Below are positions 1-7,295 of a DNA stretch of 10,553 bases, one piece after another (within the stretch, counting starts at the first letter, position 1; each line of letters starts with the position of its first letter). The position numbers were made by a program, and so were the translations under genes. The stretch comes from an uncultured Actinomyces sp. (GTDB lineage Bacteria > Actinomycetota > Actinomycetes > Actinomycetales > Actinomycetaceae): positions 1 through 10,553 of the forward strand of contig CALHZX010000010.1 in assembly GCA_938040725.1 (NCBI GenBank), in the 5' to 3' direction. The notes under the pieces were generated by a model, which had not been told where the DNA came from, did no database searches, and worked only from the letters and a program-made list of their open reading frames with translations.

Positions 1-1
1 A

Positions 2-49
2 GCCTCCCATTCCCTGGACTTCAATTCCGATGTCCAAGAAACGGGAGGC
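2..49. repeat. Nested inverted repeat (two-stem hairpin) at the window edge
   Basis: The outer arms are GCCTCCC (2-8) and GGGAGGC (43-49). The inner arms are TGGAC (15-19) and GTCCA (32-36). The two unpaired stretches between stems are equal in length (9-14 and 37-42, 6 nt each), so the fold is symmetric around a 12-nt loop. It lies 43 bp beyond the stop of the minus-strand exporter operon, or could serve a converging gene to the left of the window. No T-run follows on either strand within view. It may be a terminator or a structured RNA element. I do not recognise it as a known RNA family, and it does not fold as a tRNA. Confidence 0.35.
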
Positions 50-57
50 AGTTCAAA

Positions 58-81
58 ACGAGGCCGGGGCATTGCTGCAAT
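58..81 (-). terminator. Candidate terminator of the exporter operon, with a half-copy of the 13-mer
   Basis: Just past the stop of the 643-aa exporter gene lies ATTGC-T-GCAAT (71-81), and next to it the 13-mer ACGAGGCCGGGGC (58-70). On the transcribed (minus) strand the 13-mer reads GCCCCGGCCTCGT and is followed by TTTG. This is the right arm of the hairpins at 7730-7780 and 10122-10171, but the matching left arm is missing here. The small ATTGC/GCAAT stem plus nearby GGC/GCC could still fold. Position supports a termination role. The incomplete arm makes it weak. Confidence 0.35.
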
Positions 82-91
82 CCGCCAGCGC

Positions 92-2023
92 CTACTCGAG
101 CTCGAAGGCGCCCGTGTAGAGCTGGTAGTACACGCCCTTCTGGGCGATCAGGTCGTCGTGGCTACCGCGCTCGATGATGCGACCGTGGTCGAGGACCATG
201 ATCGCGTCCGAGTTACGAACCGTCGAGAGGCGGTGGGCAATCACGAAGACCGTGCGCCCCTCCATGAGGTTATCCATGCCCTGCTGCACGAGAGCCTCGG
301 TTCGCGTGTCGATCGAGGAGGTCGCCTCGTCCAGGATCATCGCCGGCGGGTCAGCCACGGCGGCACGCGCGATCGACAGGAGCTGAGCCTGACCCTGCGA
401 GAGGTTCGAACCGTTACCGGTCAGCATCGTGTCGTAGCCCTCGGGTAGGCGGCGGATGAAGGAGTCCGCGTTGGCCAGCTTCGCGGCGGCAATGCATTCC
501 TCGTCCGTGGCGTCCAGACGGCCGTAGCGGATGTTCTCCATGACCGTGCCCGTGAACAGCTTGACGTCCTGCAGGACGACGCCGAGGGAGCGACGCAGGT
601 CCGGCTTATGGATCTTGTTGATGTTGATGCCGTCGTAGCGGATCTTACCGTCGGCGATGTCGTAGAAGCGGTTGATCAGGTTCGTGATCGTCGTCTTGCC
701 GGCGCCCGTGGCTCCCACGAAGGCGATCTTCTGGCCGGGCTTTGCCCACAGGGAGATGTCGTGCAGGATCTGCTTCTCGCCGTCGTAGGAGAAGTCGACG
801 TCCTCCATGACCAGTTCGCCACGCATGCGCGTGTAGGTGACGGTGCCGTCGGCCTTGTGGGGGTGGCGCCATGCCCAGATTCCCGTGCGCTCCTCGGTCG
901 GCTCGAGGCTGCCGTCGGGAAGCTCACGCGCACGCACGAGGGTCACGTAGCCCTCGTCCTCCTCGGGCTTCTGGTCGATGAGGGCGAACACACGGCCCGC
1001 ACCCGCCATACCCATGGCAATCATGGGGACCTGCATGGACATCTGGCCGATCGTCTGCGAGAAGTTACGGACCATGCCCAGGAAGGACACGACCACACCG
1101 ACCGTGATGACATCGACGCCGAAGAGGTGGATGTTCGGCGTCTGTTCCAAGACCATGACGCCGCCGACGATCGCGATGACTACGTACATGATGTTGCCGA
1201 TGTTGCCCAGGGCAGGCATCAGCACGTTGCCGTAGATGTTCGCCTTCTGCGAGGAGTCGAAGAGCTTGGCGTTGTACTCGACGAACTCGTCCTTGGCGTC
1301 CTGCTCGTGATTGAAGACCTGGACGACCTTCTGGCCGTCCATCATCTCTTCGATAAAGCCTTCTTCGTCGGCGAGAGAGGCTTGCTGAGCCTTCATGAAG
1401 CGACCCGACAGCCCGCCGAGCCTTCCGGTCAGGAAGGCCATGAGAGCGCCCACGATGAGGACAACGAGGAAGAGCCACACGGAGTAGTAGAGCATCGTTC
1501 CGATCAGGACGATGATGGTCAGGCCCGACTGAATGAGCGTCGGGATGGACTGGCCGATCAACTGACGGATCGCGTCCGTGTCGTTGGTGAAGGTCGACAT
1601 GATCGCGCCATGCGGGTGCGTGTCGAAGAAGCGCAGGGGCAGGCGCTCCATGGAGTCGAACATGTCGTCTCGCATGTGCTTGAGCGTCCCCTGCGTCACG
1701 ATCGCCATGGCGCGGGTGTAGATGAAACTGCCGATGAAGCCAGCACTGAAGATGATGCCCATCGTGACCACGAGGCGCACGAGGGTGCCTCGCACAGCGT
1801 CAAAGCCGCTCTCCAGACCCGGGGTCACGACGTTGTCGACGATCTGCTGCATGAAGATCGAGCCGACGGCCGAGGCCACGGCTGCCGTAATGATACACAC
1901 GACCGTCAGGCTGATGCGCACCGGGTAGTGGTGGAACACGTAGGCCATGAGGCGGCCGAAGGGACGCTCGATACCCTCGAGCTTGTCAGCGTCGTCGATT
2001 CGGGAGTTGCGCGTGCGTGCCAT
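92..2023 (-). CDS. Heterodimeric ABC exporter, half-transporter with the intact catalytic residues (643 aa)
   Basis: An ABC exporter half-subunit with a six-helix membrane domain (about residues 30-345) fused to an ATP-binding domain (about 403-640). Visible motifs are Walker A GATGAGKTT (437-445), Q-loop Gln485, signature LSQGQ (541-545), Walker B AMILDE with catalytic Glu566, D-loop SSID (569-572) and switch His597. The signature has Gln where canonical LSGGQ has Gly, while Walker B and the H-loop are intact. That is the partner pattern of asymmetric exporters such as TM288 of TM287/288. An extended, charged linker (about 353-402) separates the two domains and makes the protein longer than the usual 570-600 aa. 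The start ATG is one base after the stop of the 582-aa subunit (TGA-C-ATG) with an AGGTGG-type RBS, so the two are very likely co-translated. Substrate is unknown: multidrug, lipid or peptide export all fit. Confidence 0.93.
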   Translation of the reverse strand: MARTRNSRIDDADKLEGIERPFGRLMAYVFHHYPVRISLTVVCIITAAVASAVGSIFMQQIVDNVVTPGLESGFDAVRGTLVRLVVTMGIIFSAGFIGSFIYTRAMAIVTQGTLKHMRDDMFDSMERLPLRFFDTHPHGAIMSTFTNDTDAIRQLIGQSIPTLIQSGLTIIVLIGTMLYYSVWLFLVVLIVGALMAFLTGRLGGLSGRFMKAQQASLADEEGFIEEMMDGQKVVQVFNHEQDAKDEFVEYNAKLFDSSQKANIYGNVLMPALGNIGNIMYVVIAIVGGVMVLEQTPNIHLFGVDVITVGVVVSFLGMVRNFSQTIGQMSMQVPMIAMGMAGAGRVFALIDQKPEEDEGYVTLVRARELPDGSLEPTEERTGIWAWRHPHKADGTVTYTRMRGELVMEDVDFSYDGEKQILHDISLWAKPGQKIAFVGATGAGKTTITNLINRFYDIADGKIRYDGININKIHKPDLRRSLGVVLQDVKLFTGTVMENIRYGRLDATDEECIAAAKLANADSFIRRLPEGYDTMLTGNGSNLSQGQAQLLSIARAAVADPPAMILDEATSSIDTRTEALVQQGMDNLMEGRTVFVIAHRLSTVRNSDAIMVLDHGRIIERGSHDDLIAQKGVYYQLYTGAFELE

Positions 2024-2024
2024 G

Positions 2025-3773
2025 TCAGGCCACCTCGCTTTCGCTCGCGGCGTTCTGGGAATCGTAGATCTCTCGGTACTCGCCGCCCGCTGCCATCAGC
2101 TCCTCGTGGGTGCCACGTTCCTTGATACGACCGTCGTCCAGGACGATGATCTGGTCGGCATGCTGGACCGAAGAGAGGCGCTGGGCGATGATGATCGTCG
2201 TCGTTCCCGGGAGCTCGGTCTCAAAAGCATTGCGAATCAGCGAGTCGGTCTTCGTGTCCACGGCGGAGGTCGAGTCATCCAGAATGAGGATCTTCGGGTT
2301 CTTCAGCAGCGCACGAGCGATACACAGGCGCTGCTTCTGGCCACCCGACACGTTGCTGCCGCCTCGGGAGATCACGTAGTCGTAGCCCCCGGGTAGCTGC
2401 TGGATGAACTCGTCGGCCTGCGCAAGCTTGCACGCATGCTCGATCTGCTCGTCGGTGGCCTCGGGGTTACCCCAGCGCATGTTCTCCTTGATCGTTCCAG
2501 AGAACAGAACGTTCTTCTGCAGGACGACGGAGACCGCGTCACGCAGAGCGCTCAGCTCGTAGTCGCGCACGTCGCGACCGCCGACCTTCACGGATCCCTC
2601 GGAGACGTCGTAGAGGCGGCAGATCAGCTGGATCAGCGAGGTCTTGGACGAACCGGTGCCGCCCACGACGCCGAGCGTCGATCCGGATTCGATGCGCAGA
2701 CTGATGTCAGACAGGGCGTTTTCTTCGGCGCTCGCCGAATACTTGAAGGACACGTCCTCGAAGACGACGGAACCATCCGCAACATCGGTCGCACCGTTCT
2801 CGGGTGACGTGAGCGACGGCTCGTGGTTAAGAACCTCGGCGATACGATGCGCGGACTCTGCGGCCATCGTCGTCATGACGAAGATGAAGGCGAGCATCAG
2901 CATATGTGTCAGGATCTGGATGCCGTAGGTGATGAGGGCGGTGAGTCCGCCCTTCGTCAGCTCGGTCGCGCCCGAGTTGATGATGATCGACGCGCCAACG
3001 TAGTCGACGGCCACGATCGCCGCGAAGATGAAGAACATCATGACGGGGCTGTTGAGCGCGATGAGCTTCTCCGCGTTGGTGAAGTCCTTGCGCACGTCCT
3101 GCGAGGCAGCGCGGAACTTGGTGGTCTCGTAGTCCTCGGTCACGAAGGATTTCACGACGCGAATCGCCGCGACGTTCTCCTGGACGGAGTTGTTCAGAGC
3201 GTCGTACTTCTTGAAAATACGGCGGAAGATCGGGAAGGCAATAAGCACGATGACCGCCAGGATGATGGCGAGCACCGGCACCATCCCGAGGAAGATGAGG
3301 GCCATCTTCACGTTGATACGCCACGCCATGACGATCGAGAAGACGATCATGAGGGGCACACGCACCGCGATACGAATGAGCATGCCGAAGGCGTTTTGCA
3401 CGTTGGTCACGTCCGTCGTCATACGGGTGACCAGCGAGGACGTCGAGAAGCGGTCGATGTCCGCAAACGAGAAGTCCTGCACCTTAAAGAAGAGGTCCTG
3501 ACGCAGGTTTTTCGCCAGGCCCACCGAGGCGGTCGCCGCGAAACGTGCGGAGAGGATACCGCAGGCAAGTGAGGCGAAGGCCAGCCCGGTCAGGATCAGG
3601 CCCAGGCGCATGACGGGGCTCAGGGATACGCCGTCAAGTGCATCCACGAGCGAGACCATGGTGAGCGGGATCAAGCACTCGAGGACCACTTCCCCGATGA
3701 TGAGCAGCGGGGTCAGGATCGAGGCGGTCTTAAACTCGCGTAGCCTTCCCGCCAGCGTGCGGATGGTTTTCAT
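2025..3773 (-). CDS. Heterodimeric ABC exporter, half-transporter with the degenerate ATP site (582 aa)
   Basis: A membrane domain (about residues 15-310, hydrophobic helices at about 18-40, 58-76, 135-180, 243-266 and 283-303) followed by an ATP-binding domain (about 335-575). Walker A is GGTGSSKT (371-378), with Ser in place of the third Gly. The Q-loop has Gln419 and the signature is canonical VSGGQ (475-479). Walker B ends in LDD, so Asp500 replaces the catalytic Glu, and the switch His is replaced by Gln531 (AQRLSS). Those two substitutions mark the non-hydrolysing site of asymmetric heterodimers. Paired with the partner's LSQGQ they give one degenerate and one consensus ATP site. It is the first gene of the pair. 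The start ATG has GAGGA 6 nt upstream. Only 54 bp separate it from holA, so it may be transcribed from the holA side or from a promoter within the 3' end of holA. No adjacent regulator is seen. Confidence 0.93.
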   Translation of the reverse strand: MKTIRTLAGRLREFKTASILTPLLIIGEVVLECLIPLTMVSLVDALDGVSLSPVMRLGLILTGLAFASLACGILSARFAATASVGLAKNLRQDLFFKVQDFSFADIDRFSTSSLVTRMTTDVTNVQNAFGMLIRIAVRVPLMIVFSIVMAWRINVKMALIFLGMVPVLAIILAVIVLIAFPIFRRIFKKYDALNNSVQENVAAIRVVKSFVTEDYETTKFRAASQDVRKDFTNAEKLIALNSPVMMFFIFAAIVAVDYVGASIIINSGATELTKGGLTALITYGIQILTHMLMLAFIFVMTTMAAESAHRIAEVLNHEPSLTSPENGATDVADGSVVFEDVSFKYSASAEENALSDISLRIESGSTLGVVGGTGSSKTSLIQLICRLYDVSEGSVKVGGRDVRDYELSALRDAVSVVLQKNVLFSGTIKENMRWGNPEATDEQIEHACKLAQADEFIQQLPGGYDYVISRGGSNVSGGQKQRLCIARALLKNPKILILDDSTSAVDTKTDSLIRNAFETELPGTTTIIIAQRLSSVQHADQIIVLDDGRIKERGTHEELMAAGGEYREIYDSQNAASESEVA

Positions 3774-3808
3774 GTATTTCCTCTTCGTTCCCTACGGGCG
3801 TCTCATAG

Positions 3809-3821
3809 ACGAGGCCGGGGC
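3809..3821. repeat. Half-copy of the dispersed 13-mer ACGAGGCCGGGGC
   Basis: An exact 13-mer in the 54-bp gap between holA and the exporter operon. On the minus (sense) strand it reads GCCCCGGCCTCGT, the same orientation as the half-copy at 58-70. Its first seven bases overlap the arm of the holA hairpin (3818-3836). No complementary left arm is present. Confidence 0.7.
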
Positions 3822-3836
3822 GCGCATTCAGCGCCC
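3818..3836 (-). terminator. Hairpin overlapping the holA stop codon
   Basis: On the minus strand GGGCGC, a 7-nt loop (TGAATGC) and GCGCCC form a 6-bp GC-only stem. The holA TGA lies in the loop. No T-run follows, since the next sense bases belong to the 13-mer half-copy. It could be a T-less terminator or could slow read-through into the exporter genes. A second small stem, CGTCT-CAT-AGACG (3799-3811), lies just downstream. Confidence 0.35.
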
Positions 3837-4805
3837 GTGCAGCCTACAGATGGTGATAATTGCTTTTTCGATGGCGCGCTGCGGGTCCCGCGATGCACCC
3901 TTTGTTTCGGCGTCTGCCGTGGCGATGGCGCCGAAGGCCCCTGCCAGCGAGGCGTCGGACCAGCCGCGCAGCTCACGCCTCGCTCGGTCCACCTGCCAGG
4001 GGGCCATCTTCAGGGCGGACGCCGATCCACCGATCGATACTTTCGCCATGGCGCGGAACTTCATGGCCAGGGCGGTGACGAGCAGCTGGGGTGCGATGCC
4101 GGTGGCGAACGCGTGGCGCGCGAGCGTGAGCGCCTTCGCCGAGTTCCCCGCGACGGCCGCGTCGGCTACGTCGTATCCCGTGGCCTCGACGCGCCCTGAC
4201 TGATAGCGCCGCACGTCCTCCAAGGTGATGCGTCCACTCACGTCAGAGAGAAGCTGCGCCAGTGCGCCCGCCATCGCGCGAGGGTCGTTACCCAGCGCGT
4301 CCACGAGGGCCTGCTGGGCCTCGGTGTCCATCTGCCGACGCGCGGCTCGCACGTCGGAGGCGATGAGGGCCAGCTTGTCACGGTCGTTTTTCAGCGGGTC
4401 GGCGGGGATCACGGGCCATTTGGCCTTGGTGATCGTGTCGATGACCTTCTTGCCACGGGCGTTTCCGCCGGGATGGGCCAGGAACATCCAGACATCGGGA
4501 GCGGGGGCCGCGCAGTAGGCGATAAGGTCGCTGGCGAGTGCGTCGCTCATGGTCTCGAGGTCCCGAATGATGACCATGCGGGATTCGCCAAAGAGCGAGG
4601 GCGAGGCAATAACATCGAGCTGTCCGGCCTGGTAGGTGGCCGCGTTGATGTCCGTGCGTTCGAGGTTGGGGTCGGCCTCGTGGGCGAGGGCGCGCAGCCG
4701 GTCGAGGGCACGGTCGACGAGGAGGCCTTCGGGGCCTTTGATCAACACGATGGGCGCCAGCATTATCTCGGCTGGGGCTGCCGGGCGCGAACCGCGTGCT
4801 GCCAC
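3828..4805 (-). CDS. holA: DNA polymerase III subunit delta
   Basis: The delta subunit of the clamp loader, which opens the beta sliding clamp during loading at replication forks. The 325-aa length fits the family. Recognisable stretches are the N-terminal IKGPEGLLVDRAL (about residues 22-34), SPSLFGESRMVIIRDLE (about 68-84), the WMFLAHPGGNARGKK strand-turn, and the C-terminal collar helix WQVDRARRELRGW followed by RDPQRAIEKAIITICRL. As expected for delta it has no functional Walker A. The chosen start is a GTG with AGGA 4 nt upstream. An alternative ATG at 4763 (MLAPIVLIKG) would remove 14 residues, but its RBS is weaker. The order comEA-comEC-holA is conserved in actinobacteria (for example Rv2415c-Rv2414c-Rv2413c in Mycobacterium tuberculosis), which supports the call. 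It is 138 bp after comEC, so it could be an operon member or have its own promoter. Confidence 0.93.
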   Translation of the reverse strand: MAARGSRPAAPAEIMLAPIVLIKGPEGLLVDRALDRLRALAHEADPNLERTDINAATYQAGQLDVIASPSLFGESRMVIIRDLETMSDALASDLIAYCAAPAPDVWMFLAHPGGNARGKKVIDTITKAKWPVIPADPLKNDRDKLALIASDVRAARRQMDTEAQQALVDALGNDPRAMAGALAQLLSDVSGRITLEDVRRYQSGRVEATGYDVADAAVAGNSAKALTLARHAFATGIAPQLLVTALAMKFRAMAKVSIGGSASALKMAPWQVDRARRELRGWSDASLAGAFGAIATADAETKGASRDPQRAIEKAIITICRLHGR

Positions 4806-4895
4806 GTCTTCCTGCCTTTCCGCTGTGATAGTAACTCCCTAAGTCTGCCACTCGGCGGCCCCATCTGCGTCCCTCTTTGCCCACGGCGGACAATA

Positions 4896-4915
4896 GTCGT
4901 GGCAGGTGTCACGAC
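4896..4915 (-). terminator. Candidate weak hairpin between comEC and holA
   Basis: GTCGTG (4896-4901) and CACGAC (4910-4915) are exact complements around an 8-nt loop, 29 bp past the comEC stop. On the minus strand the stem is followed by TATTGTCC, which is only mildly T-rich. It may attenuate transcription from comEC into holA or may be an operator. The rest of the 138-bp gap (4806-4943) shows no strong promoter. TACTAT near 4830 is at best a weak -10 candidate. Confidence 0.25.
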
Positions 4916-4943
4916 GGTTTGACGGCACCCCCACAGTGGCGTC

Positions 4944-6506
4944 TTACTCCTGCACTGACGTTTCACTCTCGTCAATGAGCGGAGCTCCCCACCGCACCCA
5001 CGCCCTCCACGCGAGCCATCCGCAGCAACAGCAGGCATAGATGCCCACAACGGTCGAGGCCCCGCCGGGAACGGCCACCCCGTTTCCAGGCAGATTCGCG
5101 CACAAGCGCGCTGTTCCTGCGATCCATGCGGTCGCCCACGAGGAAATACGGGCGCACGCCGAGGCTACTGGGATACTCAGCGGGGCGAGGAGAGCACCCG
5201 CAATCCCCGCGATCGTCGCGATGGGAACGGCGGGCTCGGCAACGACGTTAGCGATGATCCCCCACACCGGCACGGTTCCGGAGAGTGACACGATGAGGGG
5301 CGCGGTAGCGAGTTCCGCGAGAGCGGGCACGCAGATCATCTCCACGAGACGACGCAGCGTGCGCCCCGCGCGCGTATCCCCGCGAATGCGTCGGCGTGAG
5401 CGACGAATGAGCGCAGACGACGGGCCCACGACCGCGAGCGCGGCGAGCACGGAGAGGGCAAAGCCGTAGGAGCGCGATGCCCAGGGGTCGATGAGGAGCG
5501 TCGCGATGACGACGGCGCTCAGGGCGGCGATGGATTGGCCGTCGCGTCCGAGGATGAGTCCGAGGGCGGCGACGGCCGCAACGCAGGTGGAGCGTAGAAC
5601 TGAGGCTTCGGGGCCGACGAGGATGAGGATTGTGCCCAGGACGAGGATGGTTGCTGTCAGGCGCATGGTTTTGCGCGGGGGGACGACGAGGGTGACGGTG
5701 GCGAGGATGATGACGATGTGGGATCCGGAGACGGCGGTGAGGTGGGTGAGGGAGGTCGTTCTCATGGCTTGGGCGAGGTCTGCGGGCATGCCTCGGTCGT
5801 CTCCGATTGCCATGCCGGGTACGAGGGCGCGGGCGTCCCTGGGCAGGGAGGAGCATGCGCGGGCGAAGGTGTCATGGGTGGAGCGCCTCCAGCTCGCCAG
5901 ACCATCGGGTCGCTCGATCAGCTGGGATCGTCTGACGCGTATCGTGCCGACCGATGGCGCGTCGGCTGCGAAGGTGGCGTCCAGACTCCCCCAGACCTCG
6001 TAGATATCGCCGCGCGCGCCGCTGCCCCACCCGGGAGCGTTCACGAGCGCGGTCACATGGGAGGGTATCCATTCCTCCCCCGCTGCGACGGCCTCGATGC
6101 GCACGCGGGCGCGGCGTGTGGCGGAGAAGCCGGACGAGGCCGGGGCTGGGTCGGTTTGCAGGCGTACGCGCGCGTGGATGGGTCCGGAGTCGCGGCGGGT
6201 GGGGTCCCCGTCGTATTGCTTGCGCGCGAGGGCCCCAACCGCGAGCGCGCAGGCCACGCATGCGAGGAGCAGTGCGAGGCCGAGGCGGATTGATGCGGGT
6301 GGGGTGAGGGCGTGGCGGGGGGCGCGTCGGCCTCGCCTCGAGCACTCGTAGGAGGCGGCGCAGGCGAGGGCGAGGAGGGCGCACGCGCCGATGCTCTCCC
6401 AGGGCGCGCGGTGTCCCGTCGCCCACCAGCTGGCACCCCAGGTGGCGGCGGCTGCGGGTGCGAGGCGCAGGTCGATCATGCGGGGAGCGCATTGTGAGTC
6501 GCTCAT
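4944..6506 (-). CDS. comEC: ComEC/Rec2-family DNA-uptake channel protein, short form without the C-terminal hydrolase domain
   Basis: A polytopic membrane protein of 520 aa, the presumed channel for single-stranded DNA in natural transformation. Two or three N-terminal helices (about residues 35-55 and 74-92) precede an OB-like soluble region (about 105-200) and the ComEC core. Core motifs are LVPGMAIGDDRGMP (228-241), HLTAVSGSHIVII (255-267), DPWASRSYGFALSVLAAL (340-357) and PLIVSLSGTVPVWGIIANVV (403-422). The protein ends about 100 residues later at TAA, with no metallo-beta-lactamase domain. Actinobacterial homologues such as Rv2414c have a similar length, so I do not read this as a truncation. 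The start is the ATG overlapping the comEA stop (ATGA), with GGAG 7 nt upstream. The open frame continues 62 codons further upstream inside comEA, but that part is Arg/His/Pro-rich shadow sequence. One copy of the dispersed 13-mer lies inside it at 6134-6146, coding for PAPASS in the soluble loop. Confidence 0.9.
   Translation of the reverse strand: MSDSQCAPRMIDLRLAPAAAATWGASWWATGHRAPWESIGACALLALACAASYECSRRGRRAPRHALTPPASIRLGLALLLACVACALAVGALARKQYDGDPTRRDSGPIHARVRLQTDPAPASSGFSATRRARVRIEAVAAGEEWIPSHVTALVNAPGWGSGARGDIYEVWGSLDATFAADAPSVGTIRVRRSQLIERPDGLASWRRSTHDTFARACSSLPRDARALVPGMAIGDDRGMPADLAQAMRTTSLTHLTAVSGSHIVIILATVTLVVPPRKTMRLTATILVLGTILILVGPEASVLRSTCVAAVAALGLILGRDGQSIAALSAVVIATLLIDPWASRSYGFALSVLAALAVVGPSSALIRRSRRRIRGDTRAGRTLRRLVEMICVPALAELATAPLIVSLSGTVPVWGIIANVVAEPAVPIATIAGIAGALLAPLSIPVASACARISSWATAWIAGTARLCANLPGNGVAVPGGASTVVGIYACCCCGWLAWRAWVRWGAPLIDESETSVQE
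6134..6146. repeat. Intragenic copy of the dispersed 13-mer, inside comEC
   Basis: An exact ACGAGGCCGGGGC within the comEC reading frame, in the low-complexity Pro/Ala/Ser loop of the soluble N-terminal region (near residues 119-124). A near-match, CGAGGCCGAGGC, occurs about 140 bp further right. The copy could be chance in GC-rich DNA or a repeat tolerated by the flexible loop. Confidence 0.55.
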
Positions 6507-7243
6507 GCGCACACTCCGGGTCGTATCTTCTCGATGAGTGAGGGGCCGATGCCGGGGACGTCGTCGAGCTCGTCGACGGATGTCAGGCGTGGGTGCGTGG
6601 ATCGGTAGGTGATGATGCGCTTGGCGAGTGCGGGTCCGATGCCGGGTAGCGTCTGGAGGTCTGTCTCGGTCGCCGTGTTGAGGCGGACGCAAGCTCCCGC
6701 GGACGTGTCCCCTTCGGGCGACGAGGGCGGCGGTGACTCCCCTGCGACGCCTACCCGAATCTGCTCACCATCGACCAGGATGCGTGCGAGGTTGATCGAC
6801 TCCAGGTCGGCCTCGGGCAGAGCTCCTCCCGCTGCGGTGATGGCGTCGATGACGCGGGAGGAGGCGGGAAGGGTGAGGACTCCGGGAGAGGCAACCGCTC
6901 CGGAGACGTAGACGACAACGTCTGTGGCATGCTCTCCCACTGATGCGGAGGGGGGTGCGGACCCGGCTGGGGGCGCAGTAACTGCCGTGGCCCCACTGTC
7001 CTGTCGCTCTGAAGAGGATTCAGCGAAGCTGTCGGCACGTTCTTGCGTGGCCGCGTGCCTCCATACGCCCACGGCGGCGATGAGCACGACCACGAGGATC
7101 AACGCGGCCACGGTCGGCCCTCCGGGCAGGAAGCGGGCAACACTCGGTTCGGCGGGTTCGTCGTCCTCAGTCAGGGCGCTGTCGTACACGGCTTTCGTCA
7201 GCGCCGCCATGCGCCGACGAGCCAACCATCGTGACACGTTCAT
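6503..7243 (-). CDS. comEA: ComEA-family competence DNA-binding protein
   Basis: A membrane-anchored DNA receptor for transformation, acting upstream of the ComEC channel. The 246 residues show a short cytoplasmic N-terminus (1-43), one transmembrane helix (about 44-61), a Ser/Ala/Pro-rich spacer (65-105), an SLBB-type domain (about 108-165; VYVSGAVASPGVLTLP, then VIDAITAAGG) and a C-terminal helix-hairpin-helix pair (about 185-245). The two hairpins are LNTATETDLQTLPGIGPALA and DDVPGIGPSLIEKIRPG. The HhH turns GIGPALA and GIGPSLI are intact. The stop overlaps the comEC start by 4 nt, so the two are co-translated. The RBS of the chosen ATG is poor (GGGGG about 9 nt upstream), so a downstream start such as Met12 is possible. 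It is divergent from the small coiled-coil gene, and the DnaA-box cluster lies in its upstream region. Competence in this organism is inferred, not shown. pilT/comGA-type genes would have to be elsewhere. Confidence 0.92.
   Translation of the reverse strand: MNVSRWLARRRMAALTKAVYDSALTEDDEPAEPSVARFLPGGPTVAALILVVVLIAAVGVWRHAATQERADSFAESSSERQDSGATAVTAPPAGSAPPSASVGEHATDVVVYVSGAVASPGVLTLPASSRVIDAITAAGGALPEADLESINLARILVDGEQIRVGVAGESPPPSSPEGDTSAGACVRLNTATETDLQTLPGIGPALAKRIITYRSTHPRLTSVDELDDVPGIGPSLIEKIRPGVCA
6507..6517 (-). promoter_or_regulatory. Ribosome binding site deciding the comEC start
   Basis: GGAG (6517-6514 on the minus strand) stands 7 nt before the ATG at 6506-6504, within the last codons of comEA. 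Together with the ATGA overlap it fixes the comEC start and argues against the much longer upstream open frame. Confidence 0.6.
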
Positions 7244-7295
7244 GCATGCACGCTAGCCCCCAGGTATGAGGGAAGAAAACACGAACAACGACCCC

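Noticed and set aside
1..50. A tRNA-like gene at the window edge
   Set aside because: It is too short, with no D-arm, anticodon arm or CCA-like end. The repeat folds only as the symmetric two-stem hairpin.
608..2125. Long plus-strand open frame (505 aa) opposite the exporter genes
   Set aside because: It is antisense to strongly conserved ABC exporter sequence, is His/Asp/Val/Arg-rich without any domain, and crosses both exporter genes. It is the usual antisense shadow of a GC-rich gene.
2823..3572. Plus-strand open frame (249 aa) opposite the 582-aa exporter gene
   Set aside because: It is low-complexity Asp/His/Glu/Arg composition on the antisense strand of a clear gene.
6507..6692. Upstream extension of comEC to a start at 6692
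   Set aside because: The extra 62 residues are Arg/His/Pro-rich and overlap comEA helix-hairpin-helix codons. The ATGA overlap with a GGAG RBS gives a better start.
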